A stretch of DNA of 64,000 nucleotides from the NCBI RefSeq assembly GCF_017315735.1, contig NZ_JAFLRK010000001.1, forward strand, positions 310,001 through 374,000. The letters run 5' to 3'. This stretch comes from Paracoccus shandongensis (GTDB lineage Bacteria; Pseudomonadota; Alphaproteobacteria; Rhodobacterales; Rhodobacteraceae). This document shows positions 48,240-60,154 of the stretch, in pieces. The notes below the pieces were generated by a model. It made no database searches and was not told the origin of the DNA. It saw only the letters and a program-made list of their open reading frames with translations. Position 1 is the first letter of the stretch. Each line of letters opens with the position of its first letter. The translations under genes and the position numbers were made by a program.

Positions 48240-48633
48240 AGCCGCCCGCGCGCCTGCAGGCGCCCGTCGCCCGGCGCAGCAACAGCCGTCCCGACCGACC
48301 CATAAGCGACAGCTCGGCGCCCGTCCTTGCCTGCTGCGCGTTGGCCACGGCGGGGGCGAGGATTTCGGAGGCGCGGACGGCGATGGCGGTGGTTTCCTCC
48401 TTCAAGGCTCGGGATGAAAGAGGATAGAGATCAGGCAGCCTCAGGGCCTGCTTTACGGCGAACCACAGCCCTGCCCGCAGCGCATCCGTCGAAAGCGGCC
48501 CGTCCATCAGGTCCTTGGCGAAGGCGGTCACACGATCAGCGCCCTGCTTGTCGTCAGAGACAGGCTTTCGCCGGGCGGCCTCGCCCATGGCGCCTACAAT
48601 TTTCGAAAGCCGGGCGGCGTTCAGGAGAGCCAA
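48211..48633 (-). CDS. Hypothetical protein upstream of the membrane/nuclease gene
   Basis: A 140-aa frame starting at a TTG (48633) or at ATG 48588 (MGEAARRKPVSDDKQGADRV). The frame is open further upstream (to about 48735) and reads plausibly, so the true N-terminus may be lost. It contains a helical region (DALRAGLWFAVKQALRLPDL). Its last 29 bases overlap the 432-aa gene, and its arginine-rich end (RRATGACRRAGGC) looks like out-of-frame reading, so a second frameshift joining the two is possible. Confidence 0.4.
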   Translation of the reverse strand: MALLNAARLSKIVGAMGEAARRKPVSDDKQGADRVTAFAKDLMDGPLSTDALRAGLWFAVKQALRLPDLYPLSSRALKEETTAIAVRASEILAPAVANAQQARTGAELSLMGRSGRLLLRRATGACRRAGGCDFPRCHRT

Positions 48634-49725
48634 GAGGCCACAGATTTCCTGGCGAGACGCGTCGCCAGACCGGCGGCGATGTGGCCGGGAGAGGGAGCGG
48701 CCTGCTGGCAGATCATGTTCGGCATCTTAGAAGCCTATCTACTGGGTCCGACGCAGGGAACCCCTGCTATGTGGAGATGGATCCTGATTTGACGAAGCTT
48801 GCTTCGCCCCATCAGCGACATTCCCCTGTCAATTTCGCTACGGTGAGCATGAGCGGCTGGTTTGGGGAAGCCAAGCTGTGGCGCCACCGCTCTCCCGACT
48901 GGCCGCTTTGGGCCGAGCCGTCCGCTGCACACGCAATCCGCGCTACCATGCTGCGGCTTGCCTGAATGTCTCTGTTGGGCTCAAAGCCACCGGCCCTAAT
49001 GTGGAGGACGTCGGGGGCAACCCGACGCACGCAAATGACACCAGGCGCCTTGCTGTCCTCCACGCTTTCGATCCTGAAGGCGAGGACATCAGGCCATTCA
49101 GAGTCAGCCATCGTAGTGTAGTCGAACAGATCCGATTAAAGGCTCACTGCCACGACAGCTGAGGTGTATCTGCTGCAGGGTTCGTGGTGTAGCGGCGGTC
49201 CGACGCAGGCGCTGTATGGACCGAGCTCCAGGATATACAATAATGGTCATTGCCCCCTATGACTGATCTTATCGAACCAGGTCTTCTGCGGCCAAGGCAG
49301 TGCGTCGCTCGATGAGACTGCGGTCGCCATCGCCTAAAGGCCTTGCCATGCATGATGAGCGGCTTGGATCCCATCGTCCGCACCATTCTTTACGACAAGG
49401 CTGGATGTGGTTTGGACCTTTCCCTGAAAGCCGACTTCGATCCGCATCTTGTCCGCACCACAGCTCATCACGCGGTTCGGCTCACCGCAAAAACGTGTTT
49501 CTGAGGTCCGAAATGTCGCATCTGCGTTAAGTCCGGCCCACAGGTTCAGCAAAACCAAGGGTATTCTGTGCAAGTCGTGTTAACTTTCAGCACCTCGTGA
49601 CATGCAGATCTTTCCACACGGCAGCTGGACAATTAACAGATGCAGCCAAAATTACGGGAAATCTTACCCTTGTGGAGAGAAATGGCCGTTGGAAGGTAAC
49701 TTTTTCCGCAGCCATGTTAACTCGC
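48634..49725. other. Gene-poor stretch
   Basis: About 1.1 kb with only short, poorly supported frames on either strand. No tRNA, clear repeats or transposase remnants were recognised. It may hold remains of genes too decayed to read. Confidence 0.4.
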
Positions 49726-50211
49726 CTACGCAGACAAGCGACGCTGTGTAGCTTGTCTTTCCTGGGCGCGGCGCTGCAGAAGAGTAATGGCAGCGGCCGC
49801 CTTGTCCATGGTTTCAAATGCGCCGAGGTTGATCGTGACGCCCTGCACGGCGACCATCGCTTCAAAGGATGTGCCCACCTTCCAGATGCCCGTGCAGGTC
49901 GTCGTCTGGCGCCGAGGTGCGCGATATTGCCTCTTCTGGCTACGCTCACCCTCGCGCAGGTTTGCCCAGCGGTTGTCGCCATGATCGCCATTGATGTGCT
50001 CGACGTTCCAGCGCGGCATCGTTCCGGTCATCCAGAGGCAGGCCAGCCGGTGCAGCAGATGGTTGCGTCCGTCTATCGACACCTTCAGAAAGCCGCGGGT
50101 ATCATGGACGGTGCCTGCAGTCCGTCCTTTCCGCCGCCCCTTGACGAACCTGAAGACCCCTGTCTCGGGATCGTAGTTGAGCACCTGGCGCAGGCGGTTT
50201 TGGGTCAGCAT
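49726..50211 (-). CDS. HNH endonuclease with AP2 DNA-binding domain
   Basis: A 161-aa homing-type endonuclease. The N-terminal beta region (LNYDPETGVFRFVKGRRKG) leads to an HNH core (LHRLACLWMTG, then VEHINGDHGDNRWANLRE, about residues 69-86), and an AP2/ERF-like domain closes the protein (TGIWKVGTSFEAMVAVQG, about 107-145). Such genes are free-standing selfish elements in phages and islands. It lies alone near the right end, and no interrupted host gene is recognisable around it. Confidence 0.85.
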   Translation of the reverse strand: MLTQNRLRQVLNYDPETGVFRFVKGRRKGRTAGTVHDTRGFLKVSIDGRNHLLHRLACLWMTGTMPRWNVEHINGDHGDNRWANLREGERSQKRQYRAPRRQTTTCTGIWKVGTSFEAMVAVQGVTINLGAFETMDKAAAAITLLQRRAQERQATQRRLSA

Positions 50212-50543
50212 CGTTCATTCCATAGGTCAATTTTACCTATGCTATATGGGAATCAGCAGCCGCCTCGCCGAGTGGAAAGAACAGGATTTTCATGCTTTAT
50301 TGGTTATCGGAGGTGATTGGCGCCAAGTCTCTGGTGACGGCAAGGTATGATGTCCTTCTTACACGCAACGACATGAGGGATGGCACAAGGCGGAGGGTTC
50401 GTTCGCCCCGAACCGGCTGGAAATGGAGGCACCCCCATCGTCTTCAACGGTTTCTTCTAAGACTTCGATTCCCTCGCAGATGTCGTGCTGCATCGTGCGA
50501 GTCCCCACCCGAACGCACCGGTGCTCTCAAGTAGGTAAGTCAT
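50212..50543. other. Intergenic stretch
   Basis: About 330 bp between the divergent HNH gene and the small regulator. Only short unsupported frames. It presumably carries the promoters of both genes. Confidence 0.4.
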
Positions 50544-50966
50544 ATGACCAACCACATGAGACCGACCATGACCAATCCCTACCAGAACACCCAGACGGCC
50601 AAGCTGATCGCCGACCGCATTTGTGACCTGTCGCATCGTAAGACACAGGCGGAGATCGCCAGCGAGGCGGGCTTCGCGAATGCAAACATGATGACCTTCC
50701 TGAAGAACGGGCGTAACAAGGTGCCCTTGGACCGCGTGCCTTCGCTTGCGAAGGCTCTGGAGGTTGATCCGGCGTTCTTGATGCGCTTGGCTCTCGAGCA
50801 GGCGGTAGGCGCAACTTCAGCGAAGGCAATCACGGAAATCTTTGGCACGCCTGCTACCGAGAATGAACGCAGCTGGCTTGCTGAGATCCGGGACGCATCC
50901 GACAATACTGATCCTCGGCTGACGGCACGGTCGCGGACGATGCTGCGGGGCATCTTCGGCAAATGA
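50544..50966 (+). CDS. Small HTH transcriptional regulator
   Basis: A 140-aa protein with an N-terminal Cro/CI-like helix-turn-helix (KTQAEIASEAGFANANMMTF, about residues 35-65), then VPLDRVPSLAKALEVDPAFL, typical of XRE-like regulators in phage-type islands. A second start at 50571 (MTNPYQN) would shorten it by nine residues. As the last gene before the right attachment site it may regulate excision, or the island's other genes. Confidence 0.7.
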   Translation: MTNHMRPTMTNPYQNTQTAKLIADRICDLSHRKTQAEIASEAGFANANMMTFLKNGRNKVPLDRVPSLAKALEVDPAFLMRLALEQAVGATSAKAITEIFGTPATENERSWLAEIRDASDNTDPRLTARSRTMLRGIFGK

Positions 50967-51238
50967 AACAGTTCCTCCTTCACATCTCCCTGCGCTTTGG
51001 CTGGAACATGGGAGCAGGCCACCATGAACGAAGTCATATGTTGAATTCACACCGGGTTAGTGATGAGTGGAATCCCAAGTCGCTCGTTCGTATAGGTGTG
51101 CTGGATAAGATGCTTGACGCCATAGCAGGCGTCGAGCCATGAACCTTATTGAGAAAATGACGCAACGTCATGAGGTCGTTTCTAGGCCCGTCACAATGTT
51201 ACAAATACTCTTATAACTCTCTGAAAAGTATAATCGTC
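50967..51238. other. Right end of the island, non-coding
   Basis: AT-richer than the flank and without a gene. It contains TGTTACAAA at 51197-51205, the same 9-mer repeated inside the left end, a candidate integrase arm site 34 bp from the right core. Confidence 0.5.
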
Positions 51239-51265
51239 GGTCGTTGTCCAGCCTCTCACCCTTTC
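51239..51265 (+). repeat. attR: 27-bp direct repeat
   Basis: Identical to 11316-11342 at all 27 positions. The next base differs (C here, A on the left) and then three match again. It marks the right boundary of the island, 170 bp upstream of pccB. Confidence 0.93.
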
Positions 51266-51304
51266 CTCCCTTTGCATCGACGACGATTCAGGCAGCGTCC
51301 TGAA

Positions 51305-51365
51305 CTTGCAAGCACGCTTTGCAGATTTCCAGTTTTCGCCCGTCCGATGCTGCATTGTTTGCAAA
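51305..51365 (+). promoter_or_regulatory. TTTGCAAA-like sites upstream of pccB (PccR/ScfR type)
   Basis: CTTGCAAG (51305-51312) and TTTGCAGA (51318-51325) form an imperfect pair, and a perfect TTTGCAAA palindrome lies at 51358-51365, 70 bp before pccB. The short-chain acyl-CoA regulator PccR of Rhodobacter recognises paired TTTGCAAA boxes upstream of pccB (family knowledge from memory). Confidence 0.5.
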
Positions 51366-51435
51366 TTTTCTCGATTTTGCTTCCCCGGCTTTTGCCGTGC
51401 GACTAGGCTGCGGCTGCGAAATCGGGGGCGTCGCC

Positions 51436-52968
51436 ATGAAGGACATTCTGCAGGAACTGGAAAACCGCCGCGCACAGGCCCGTCTGGGCGGCGGTCAGCG
51501 CCGGATCGACGCGCAGCACGCGCGCGGCAAGCTGACGGCGCGCGAGCGGATCGAGCTGCTTCTGGACGAGGACAGCTTCGAGGAATTCGACATGTTCGTG
51601 GCCCACCGATCGACCGATTTCGGGATGGAGGCGGACCGCCCCTATGGCGACGGCGTCGTGACAGGCTGGGGCACGATCAACGGACGGCTGGTCTATGTCT
51701 TCAGCCAGGACTTCACCGTCTTTGGCGGCTCGCTGTCGGAAACCCATGCCCAGAAGATCTGCAAGATCATGGACATGGCGATGCAGAACGGCGCCCCCGT
51801 GATCGGGCTGAACGATTCGGGCGGCGCGCGCATCCAGGAAGGCGTGGCCTCGCTGGCCGGTTACGCCGACGTGTTCCAGCGCAACATCATGGCGTCCGGC
51901 GTGGTGCCGCAGATCAGCGTGATCATGGGGCCTTGCGCGGGCGGCGCAGTCTACAGCCCCGCCATGACCGACTTCATCTTCATGGTGAAGGACACGTCCT
52001 ACATGTTCGTGACCGGCCCGGATGTCGTGAAGACCGTCACGAACGAGGTGGTGACCGCAGAACAACTTGGCGGGGCATCGACCCATACGAAGAAATCCTC
52101 GGTCGCCGACGGCGCGTTTGAAGACGATGTCGAGGCGCTGACCGAGATCCGCCGCCTGTTCGACTTCCTGCCGCTGAACAACCGCGACAAGGCCCCCGTG
52201 CGGCCCTTCTTCGACGACCCCGCGCGGATCGAGGAAAGCCTGGACACGCTGATCCCCGACAACCCGAACCAGCCCTATGACATGAAGGAACTGATCGTGA
52301 AGGTCGCGGACGAAGGCGACTTCTACGAAATCCAGCGCGACTTCGCGGGCAACATCATCACGGGCTTCATCCGCATCGAGGGCCGCACCGTGGGCGTGGT
52401 CGCCAACCAGCCGATGGTGCTGGCAGGGTGCCTCGACATCGACAGTTCCCGCAAGGGCGCGCGCTTCGTCCGCTTCTGCGATGCGTTCGAAATCCCGATC
52501 CTGACCTTCGTGGACGTGCCGGGCTTCCTGCCGGGCACGGGGCAGGAATACGGCGGCGTCATCAAGCACGGGGCGAAGCTGCTGTTCGCCTATGGCGAGG
52601 CGACGGTGCCCAAGGTCACGGTCATCACCCGCAAGGCCTATGGCGGGGCCTATGACGTGATGGCGTCGAAACACCTGCGGGGCGATTTCAACTATGCCTG
52701 GCCCACGGCGGAAATCGCGGTGATGGGCGCCAAGGGCGCGGTCGAGATCCTGTATCGCAGCGAACTGGGCGACGCCGACAAGATCGCCGCCCGGACCAAG
52801 GATTACGAGGACCGCTTCGCCAATCCCTTTGTCGCCGCCGAAAAGGGCTTCATCGACGAGGTGATCCGCCCCCATTCGACCCGCAAGCGCGTGGCCCGCG
52901 CCTTCGCCAGCCTGCGCACCAAGCAGCTGTCGAATCCGTGGAAGAAGCACGACAACATTCCCTTGTAA
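51436..52968 (+). CDS. pccB: Propionyl-CoA carboxylase beta subunit
   Basis: A 510-aa carboxyltransferase from [20 protein letters not shown]. The two crotonase-like halves are clear: the acyl-CoA-binding N-half ([36 protein letters not shown]) and the carboxybiotin-binding C-half ([33 protein letters not shown]). The aspartate in [18 protein letters not shown] context fits propionyl-CoA preference. It transfers CO2 from biotin on PccA to propionyl-CoA, giving (S)-methylmalonyl-CoA. An in-frame upstream extension is open but non-conserved; 51436 is the family start. It is followed by small genes, then pccA. Confidence 0.95.
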   Translation: MKDILQELENRRAQARLGGGQRRIDAQHARGKLTARERIELLLDEDSFEEFDMFVAHRSTDFGMEADRPYGDGVVTGWGTINGRLVYVFSQDFTVFGGSLSETHAQKICKIMDMAMQNGAPVIGLNDSGGARIQEGVASLAGYADVFQRNIMASGVVPQISVIMGPCAGGAVYSPAMTDFIFMVKDTSYMFVTGPDVVKTVTNEVVTAEQLGGASTHTKKSSVADGAFEDDVEALTEIRRLFDFLPLNNRDKAPVRPFFDDPARIEESLDTLIPDNPNQPYDMKELIVKVADEGDFYEIQRDFAGNIITGFIRIEGRTVGVVANQPMVLAGCLDIDSSRKGARFVRFCDAFEIPILTFVDVPGFLPGTGQEYGGVIKHGAKLLFAYGEATVPKVTVITRKAYGGAYDVMASKHLRGDFNYAWPTAEIAVMGAKGAVEILYRSELGDADKIAARTKDYEDRFANPFVAAEKGFIDEVIRPHSTRKRVARAFASLRTKQLSNPWKKHDNIPL

Positions 52969-53166
52969 GATGTTAACGGTGTTGCACAAACGCGTGAATG
53001 ATGCAGGCGGGCCACAGGGCGCGGGCCATTTGCCCCCTGCCGCCCTGCCCGCCTGTCTGCGCGCGGGCAGCGCCGCTATCATGCCCGGCGGGGCGGTGCA
53101 TGAAGACATCCCCCTGAACCCGAGCAGACGGGCGCAGCCGCGCCCGCTTTACAGGAGCAAGACCCT

Positions 53167-53313
53167 ATGGCGAAAAAACTCATCCTCGGCCTCGTGCTGG
53201 TGTCGGCCTTCGCTGCGTGCCAGCGCCAGGCAGCCGAACCCGAGGTTTACGTGCCCACCCCGAACCCCGTCACGACCGAGCCGGTCTATCAGGGCAAATA
53301 CGGCGCCAACTGA
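53167..53313 (+). CDS. Small lipoprotein, 48 aa
   Basis: MAKKLILGLVLVSAFAACQR is a lipoprotein signal with lipobox AFAAC (cysteine at residue 18); the mature part is a 31-residue proline-rich tail ending YQGKYGAN. AGGAG at 53153-53157 precedes the ATG. A tiny protein like this in the pccB-pccA interval is plausible as an outer-membrane lipoprotein of unknown function. Its tail is too short for any known domain. Confidence 0.7.
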   Translation: MAKKLILGLVLVSAFAACQRQAAEPEVYVPTPNPVTTEPVYQGKYGAN

Positions 53314-53400
53314 GCCGAACCGACTGACACCACGCGGGCGGTCCGGCTGCCCGCGACTTTCCGGCCCGGTCCAGCCCCGCCCCAGCACCAAGGGCGCATC

Positions 53401-53823
53401 ATGCTGAAGCACCGAGGCTTTCCGGGACGCCTTCCCGGCACCGATTTCCAGTTCGTCATCCGCCGCGAGAACCGCAAGAAGGGCGCGACGCCGATCACCC
53501 GGCGCGAACGCTTCCGCGACCGCAAGCCCGCCGACCGCCGCGCCGACGCGGGCTTCCTGGCCGCCCTGATCCAGCATTTCGGCGATGAACCCTTTGTCCG
53601 CGGCAACCTGGACGCGGGCCGCCTGGGCTGGCTGATCGGGCGCGAGGTCAAGGCGGTCGGCGCCTTCGATCCCGCCGACTATGACCAGCTGCTGCAGGTG
53701 GACATGGCCGCCGCCGAGGCGTCCTTCCCCGAGTTGTTCGCCCCCGACAGTCCCCCCGATTTCGGATGGGACGAGGACGACTGGGACGAGGGCGAGGACG
53801 ACGATCCGACGGACCGGCGATGA
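53401..53823 (+). CDS. Hypothetical protein with acidic C-terminus
   Basis: A 140-aa protein. The N-terminus is basic (RRENRKKGATPITRRERFRD), the middle has GFLAALIQHFGDEPFVRGNL and LGWLIGREVKAVGAFDPADY, and the last 25 residues are almost all acidic (DEDDWDEGEDDD). No known domain and no signal peptide. Coding bias matches the surrounding core genes. It lies between pccB and pccA in the same direction. Confidence 0.7.
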   Translation: MLKHRGFPGRLPGTDFQFVIRRENRKKGATPITRRERFRDRKPADRRADAGFLAALIQHFGDEPFVRGNLDAGRLGWLIGREVKAVGAFDPADYDQLLQVDMAAAEASFPELFAPDSPPDFGWDEDDWDEGEDDDPTDRR

Positions 53824-53950
53824 TGCGCGACTTGCTGCCTAGGGCGTTGTTCTCACACGCATGTCAGTTTGACGATCCCTCGCACCATGCGATAGTCGTT
53901 CGTCACCTTTCACCGGCCGTTCATGCGGCCCACCATACAGGCAAGACTTC

Positions 53951-54193
53951 ATGCAGACCTCGACGTTCACCCGCATCGCTGGCGGCGCTTTCCTTCTTCT
54001 CGGCCTCGCTGCTTGCCAGCAGGGCTATGGCGCGGGCGGCATCTCGCCCGACGCGCAGCGCGCGGCCGGCGGTGCCGTCGCCGGTGCCGTCATCGCCAAG
54101 GCCCTGGATGAGGACATCGCAACCGGCGCGGCCATCGGCGCCGTGGGCGGCGCGCTGTGCGACGACGCCGGCGTCTGCCAGCGCCGTTACTGA
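53951..54193 (+). CDS. Glycine-zipper lipoprotein (first of two paralogues)
   Basis: An 80-aa protein. MQTSTFTRIAGGAFLLLGLA with lipobox LAAC (cysteine near 22) gives a lipoprotein; the mature part has a glycine-zipper repeat (AAGGAVAGAVIAKAL; AAIGAVGGALCDDAGVC) and ends QRRY. Glycine zippers of this kind pack in or against the outer membrane. The ending DDAGVCQ is shared with the next gene (DDVGLCQ), showing that the two are tandem paralogues. Confidence 0.75.
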   Translation: MQTSTFTRIAGGAFLLLGLAACQQGYGAGGISPDAQRAAGGAVAGAVIAKALDEDIATGAAIGAVGGALCDDAGVCQRRY

Positions 54194-54250
54194 ACCTGAC
54201 CGGCTGGACGGGCGTTCCGCTCCAGCCACCTTTCTGACAGGAAAAAAAGA

Positions 54251-54463
54251 ATGTCCAAGTTCCTTGCGCTTGCCGCCCTTGTCGGCGCGACCGCCATTTC
54301 CGGCTGCACCCAGGGCATCAACCCGACCGACACGGACCGCGCCCTTATCGGCGCAGGCGTCGGCGCGACCGTGGCCAGCGTCAGCGGCCGCAACGTCATC
54401 AAGGGTGCCGCCATCGGTGGCGCCGGTGGCGTTCTGTGCGACGACGTGGGCCTGTGCCAGTAA
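54251..54463 (+). CDS. Glycine-zipper lipoprotein (second of two paralogues)
   Basis: A 70-aa protein: MSKFLALAALVGATAISGCT gives a lipobox cysteine at residue 19, then a glycine-rich repeat (ALIGAGVGATVASVSG; KGAAIGGAGGVLCDDVGLCQ). It lies 58 bp after its paralogue and is followed by a strong terminator, so the two form a small transcription unit. Confidence 0.75.
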   Translation: MSKFLALAALVGATAISGCTQGINPTDTDRALIGAGVGATVASVSGRNVIKGAAIGGAGGVLCDDVGLCQ

Positions 54464-54506
54464 CGACCTGATCCCGGCGCGCCCGTCGCGCCGCATCGTT
54501 TCGATC

Positions 54507-54541
54507 GCCGCCCGGGGCCATGCGCCCCTGGGCGGCTTTTT
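54507..54541 (+). terminator. Intrinsic terminator before pccA
   Basis: GCCGCCC (54507-54513) pairs with GGGCGGC (54530-54536); four further G:C pairs extend the stem with a one-base bulge, and five T residues follow. It ends the lipoprotein unit, so pccA, starting 22 bp later, should have its own promoter or depend on read-through. Confidence 0.85.
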
Positions 54542-54562
54542 CATGCCTGGCCGGGGGGGCCC

Positions 54563-56556
<1,994 letters not shown>

Positions 56557-56560
<4 letters not shown>

Positions 56561-57234
56561 CCTTCCCCGCCACCCTGTCCGACGCCCGCGTCGTCGCCGC
56601 CATGATCGGCGGCGCGGTGGTGGCGGGTGGCTGGGTGGTGACGCATCTTCTCAGCGCGCGGCGGGACCGGGCGGCCCGGGCCGAACGGGTCCGCGACGTG
56701 CAGGGCGCGCTTTACGCCGAAATCCGCGTGCATGTCGCCACGCTGAAGGGCCAGAACCTGCCCCGCTATGGCGCCGAGATCGAGGCCCTGATCCTGAAGG
56801 GCGGCGGCTATTTCCCGGTGATCCCCACCGAGCACAACGACCGCCTGTTCGCCGCCATTGTCGAGGATATCCACGTCCTGCCCTTCCGCGTGGTCGATCC
56901 GGTGGTGCAATATTACAACCAGCTTGCCACCATCGGCGCGATGATCGCGGATCTGCGCGAATTGCGGCTGGACCGCGTGGACGCAACCCGCGCCGCGCGG
57001 ATGTATCGCCATTACATCGAGATGAAGATCGAGGCGATCGACCTGGGCGAGGAAGCGATGGCCTATCTGCTGGCCCATCTGACCGGCGGCAGCGGGGCCG
57101 TGGCGGATCTCAGCGATTCGCGGCAAAAAGCCCGCCTTGCGGAAACCAAAGCGGGCGTCACATCGTGGATCGAGGCTGAAAAGGCGCGGCTCAGCGCCGG
57201 GAATAACCCGGCATCGGGCCGGTTCGGCCAGTGA
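56557..57234 (+). CDS. Hypothetical membrane-anchored protein
   Basis: A 225-aa protein with one N-terminal membrane helix (about residues 10-30: RVVAAMIGGAVVAGGWVVTH) and a helical remainder (EIEALILKGGGYFPVIPTEH; YYNQLATIGAMIADLRELRL). No known family. Its ATG overlaps the pccA stop, so it is translated from the pccA message. It may be cell-envelope associated; any link with propionate metabolism is only positional. Confidence 0.7.
57183..57198 (-). terminator. Possible weak terminator of the 24-aa gene
   Basis: On the minus strand GGCGC-TGAGCC-GCGCC is followed by four T residues; the stop codon of the 24-aa frame lies in the loop. Short stem, so only tentative. Confidence 0.35.
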
Positions 57235-57265
57235 TCGGGCGGGGGTTGTAGGATGTCGTGCTCAT
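57191..57265 (-). CDS. 24-aa small protein (or small RNA) gene
   Basis: The peptide (MSTTSYNPRPITGRTGPMPG plus YSRR) is polar and proline-rich with no known relative. The support is in its signals: AAGGAGG ending 6 bases before the ATG, a TTGAAA-17-TATATT promoter starting 27 bp further up, and a small hairpin with T-run at its stop. It is antisense to the last 15 codons of the gene at 56557-57234. It may instead be a small RNA that includes a short frame. Confidence 0.45.
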   Translation of the reverse strand: MSTTSYNPRPITGRTGPMPGYSRR

Positions 57266-57291
57266 GTCGAACCTCCTTGTCCTTCGGGCTG

Positions 57292-57320
57292 AATATAGGC
57301 GGGGGCGCGCCGGTTTTCAA
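57292..57320 (-). promoter_or_regulatory. Sigma-70 promoter of the 24-aa gene
   Basis: On the minus strand TTGAAA (57320-57315) and TATATT (57297-57292) are separated by exactly 17 bp. It sits between the end of the DUF4174 gene and the small frame. Confidence 0.6.
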
Positions 57321-57323
57321 CGC

Positions 57324-57830
57324 TCATCGCACCAGCCCCGCGCGGCCGATTTCCTGGCGGCGCAGGGGCAGCTTGTCGATGGCGCGGCTGATTTCCCGCA
57401 CGTCCCAGGGCAGCGGGCGGCGCTGCTTGACCTGCCCGTCCTTGTCGATGATGACCAGCGAAAAGCCGCGCGGGTGCAACTGCTGCCGCCAGGCGCTGTT
57501 GGCTGCCGGGTCGCTGTCGGCGATCACCACCACGTCGCGTTCGATCAGCGCCCCGGCCCCGGCTTCAAGCGCGCGCATCTGTTCGCGGAAGGCCGGGTCG
57601 TTGGGCGTGTCGGCAAAGACCGCGACGGGCCGGGCCTGCCACAGGAAATCGGCCGGTTCAGCCTCGGTCGCGGACAGGATGCGCAACTCGGGGGGCGCGG
57701 CGGGTTCCGACTGGGGGGGCGCGACCTCCTCGGGTCTGGCGGGCTGCGCCTCCACCACGGGCGGGGGCGCCTCGCGCGCCGGGCCCATCCCCGCGACCAG
57801 CATCGCAACCATAAGCAATTTCAACTTCAT
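57324..57830 (-). CDS. DUF4174 domain protein, secreted
   Basis: A 168-aa protein from MKLKLLMVAMLVAGMGPARE, a signal peptide; the mature part begins with a proline-rich linker (about residues 20-55) and then a thioredoxin-like DUF4174 domain (ARPVAVFADTPNDPAFREQM; FSLVIIDKDGQVKQRRPLPW; DVREISRAIDKLPLRRQEIG). The fold resembles thioredoxins but no CxxC is present. Start 57830 has GAAGGGG upstream; a GTG at 57836 is the alternative. Another TATATT (57856-57851) stands upstream as a likely -10. Divergent from the mutase gene. Confidence 0.8.
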   Translation of the reverse strand: MKLKLLMVAMLVAGMGPAREAPPPVVEAQPARPEEVAPPQSEPAAPPELRILSATEAEPADFLWQARPVAVFADTPNDPAFREQMRALEAGAGALIERDVVVIADSDPAANSAWRQQLHPRGFSLVIIDKDGQVKQRRPLPWDVREISRAIDKLPLRRQEIGRAGLVR

Positions 57831-57887
57831 CGGCACCCCTTCCTGCCCTGAATATAGGGCGGCTCGCGCCGTGCGAAAGGATCAAGC

Positions 57888-60023
<2,136 letters not shown>

Positions 60024-60154
60024 GTTTTGCGTCCCGCGATGGCCGGGGGACTTCACGTCCCCCGGGCCCCCTGTGGGATATTTGGGCCAAGGTGAAGAAC
60101 ATTGCCTTGGCCTGGCGGCTGTGAAACCCTGCGCCTCAGCAGGGAGACAGCCGG

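Larger units (their letters stand above)
11316..51265. mobile_element. Genomic island of about 40 kb integrated in ffs
   Basis: Bounded by exact 27-bp direct repeats, with a tyrosine integrase beside the left one, TGTTACAAA repeats near both ends, and gene content unlike the flanks: restriction-type nucleases, SOS polymerases, an IS66 copy, orphan regulators and several pseudogenes. Base and codon use in much of the island (integrase, 39-43 kb, right end) is visibly less GC-rich at third positions than in the flanks. No conjugation genes are recognisable, so it looks like an integrative element that is non-autonomous, mobilised in trans or degenerate. Removing it would join ffs to the region upstream of pccB. 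Confidence 0.9.

Noticed and set aside
53046..53071. GC-rich inverted repeat (CTGCCCGC / GCGGGCAG) after pccB as a terminator
   Set aside because: Ten-base loop and no following T-run; not distinguishable from chance in this composition.
51403..53109. 568-codon minus-strand frame opposite pccB
   Set aside because: pccB is unmistakable on the plus strand; the antisense frame is histidine-, glutamine- and arginine-rich and matches nothing.
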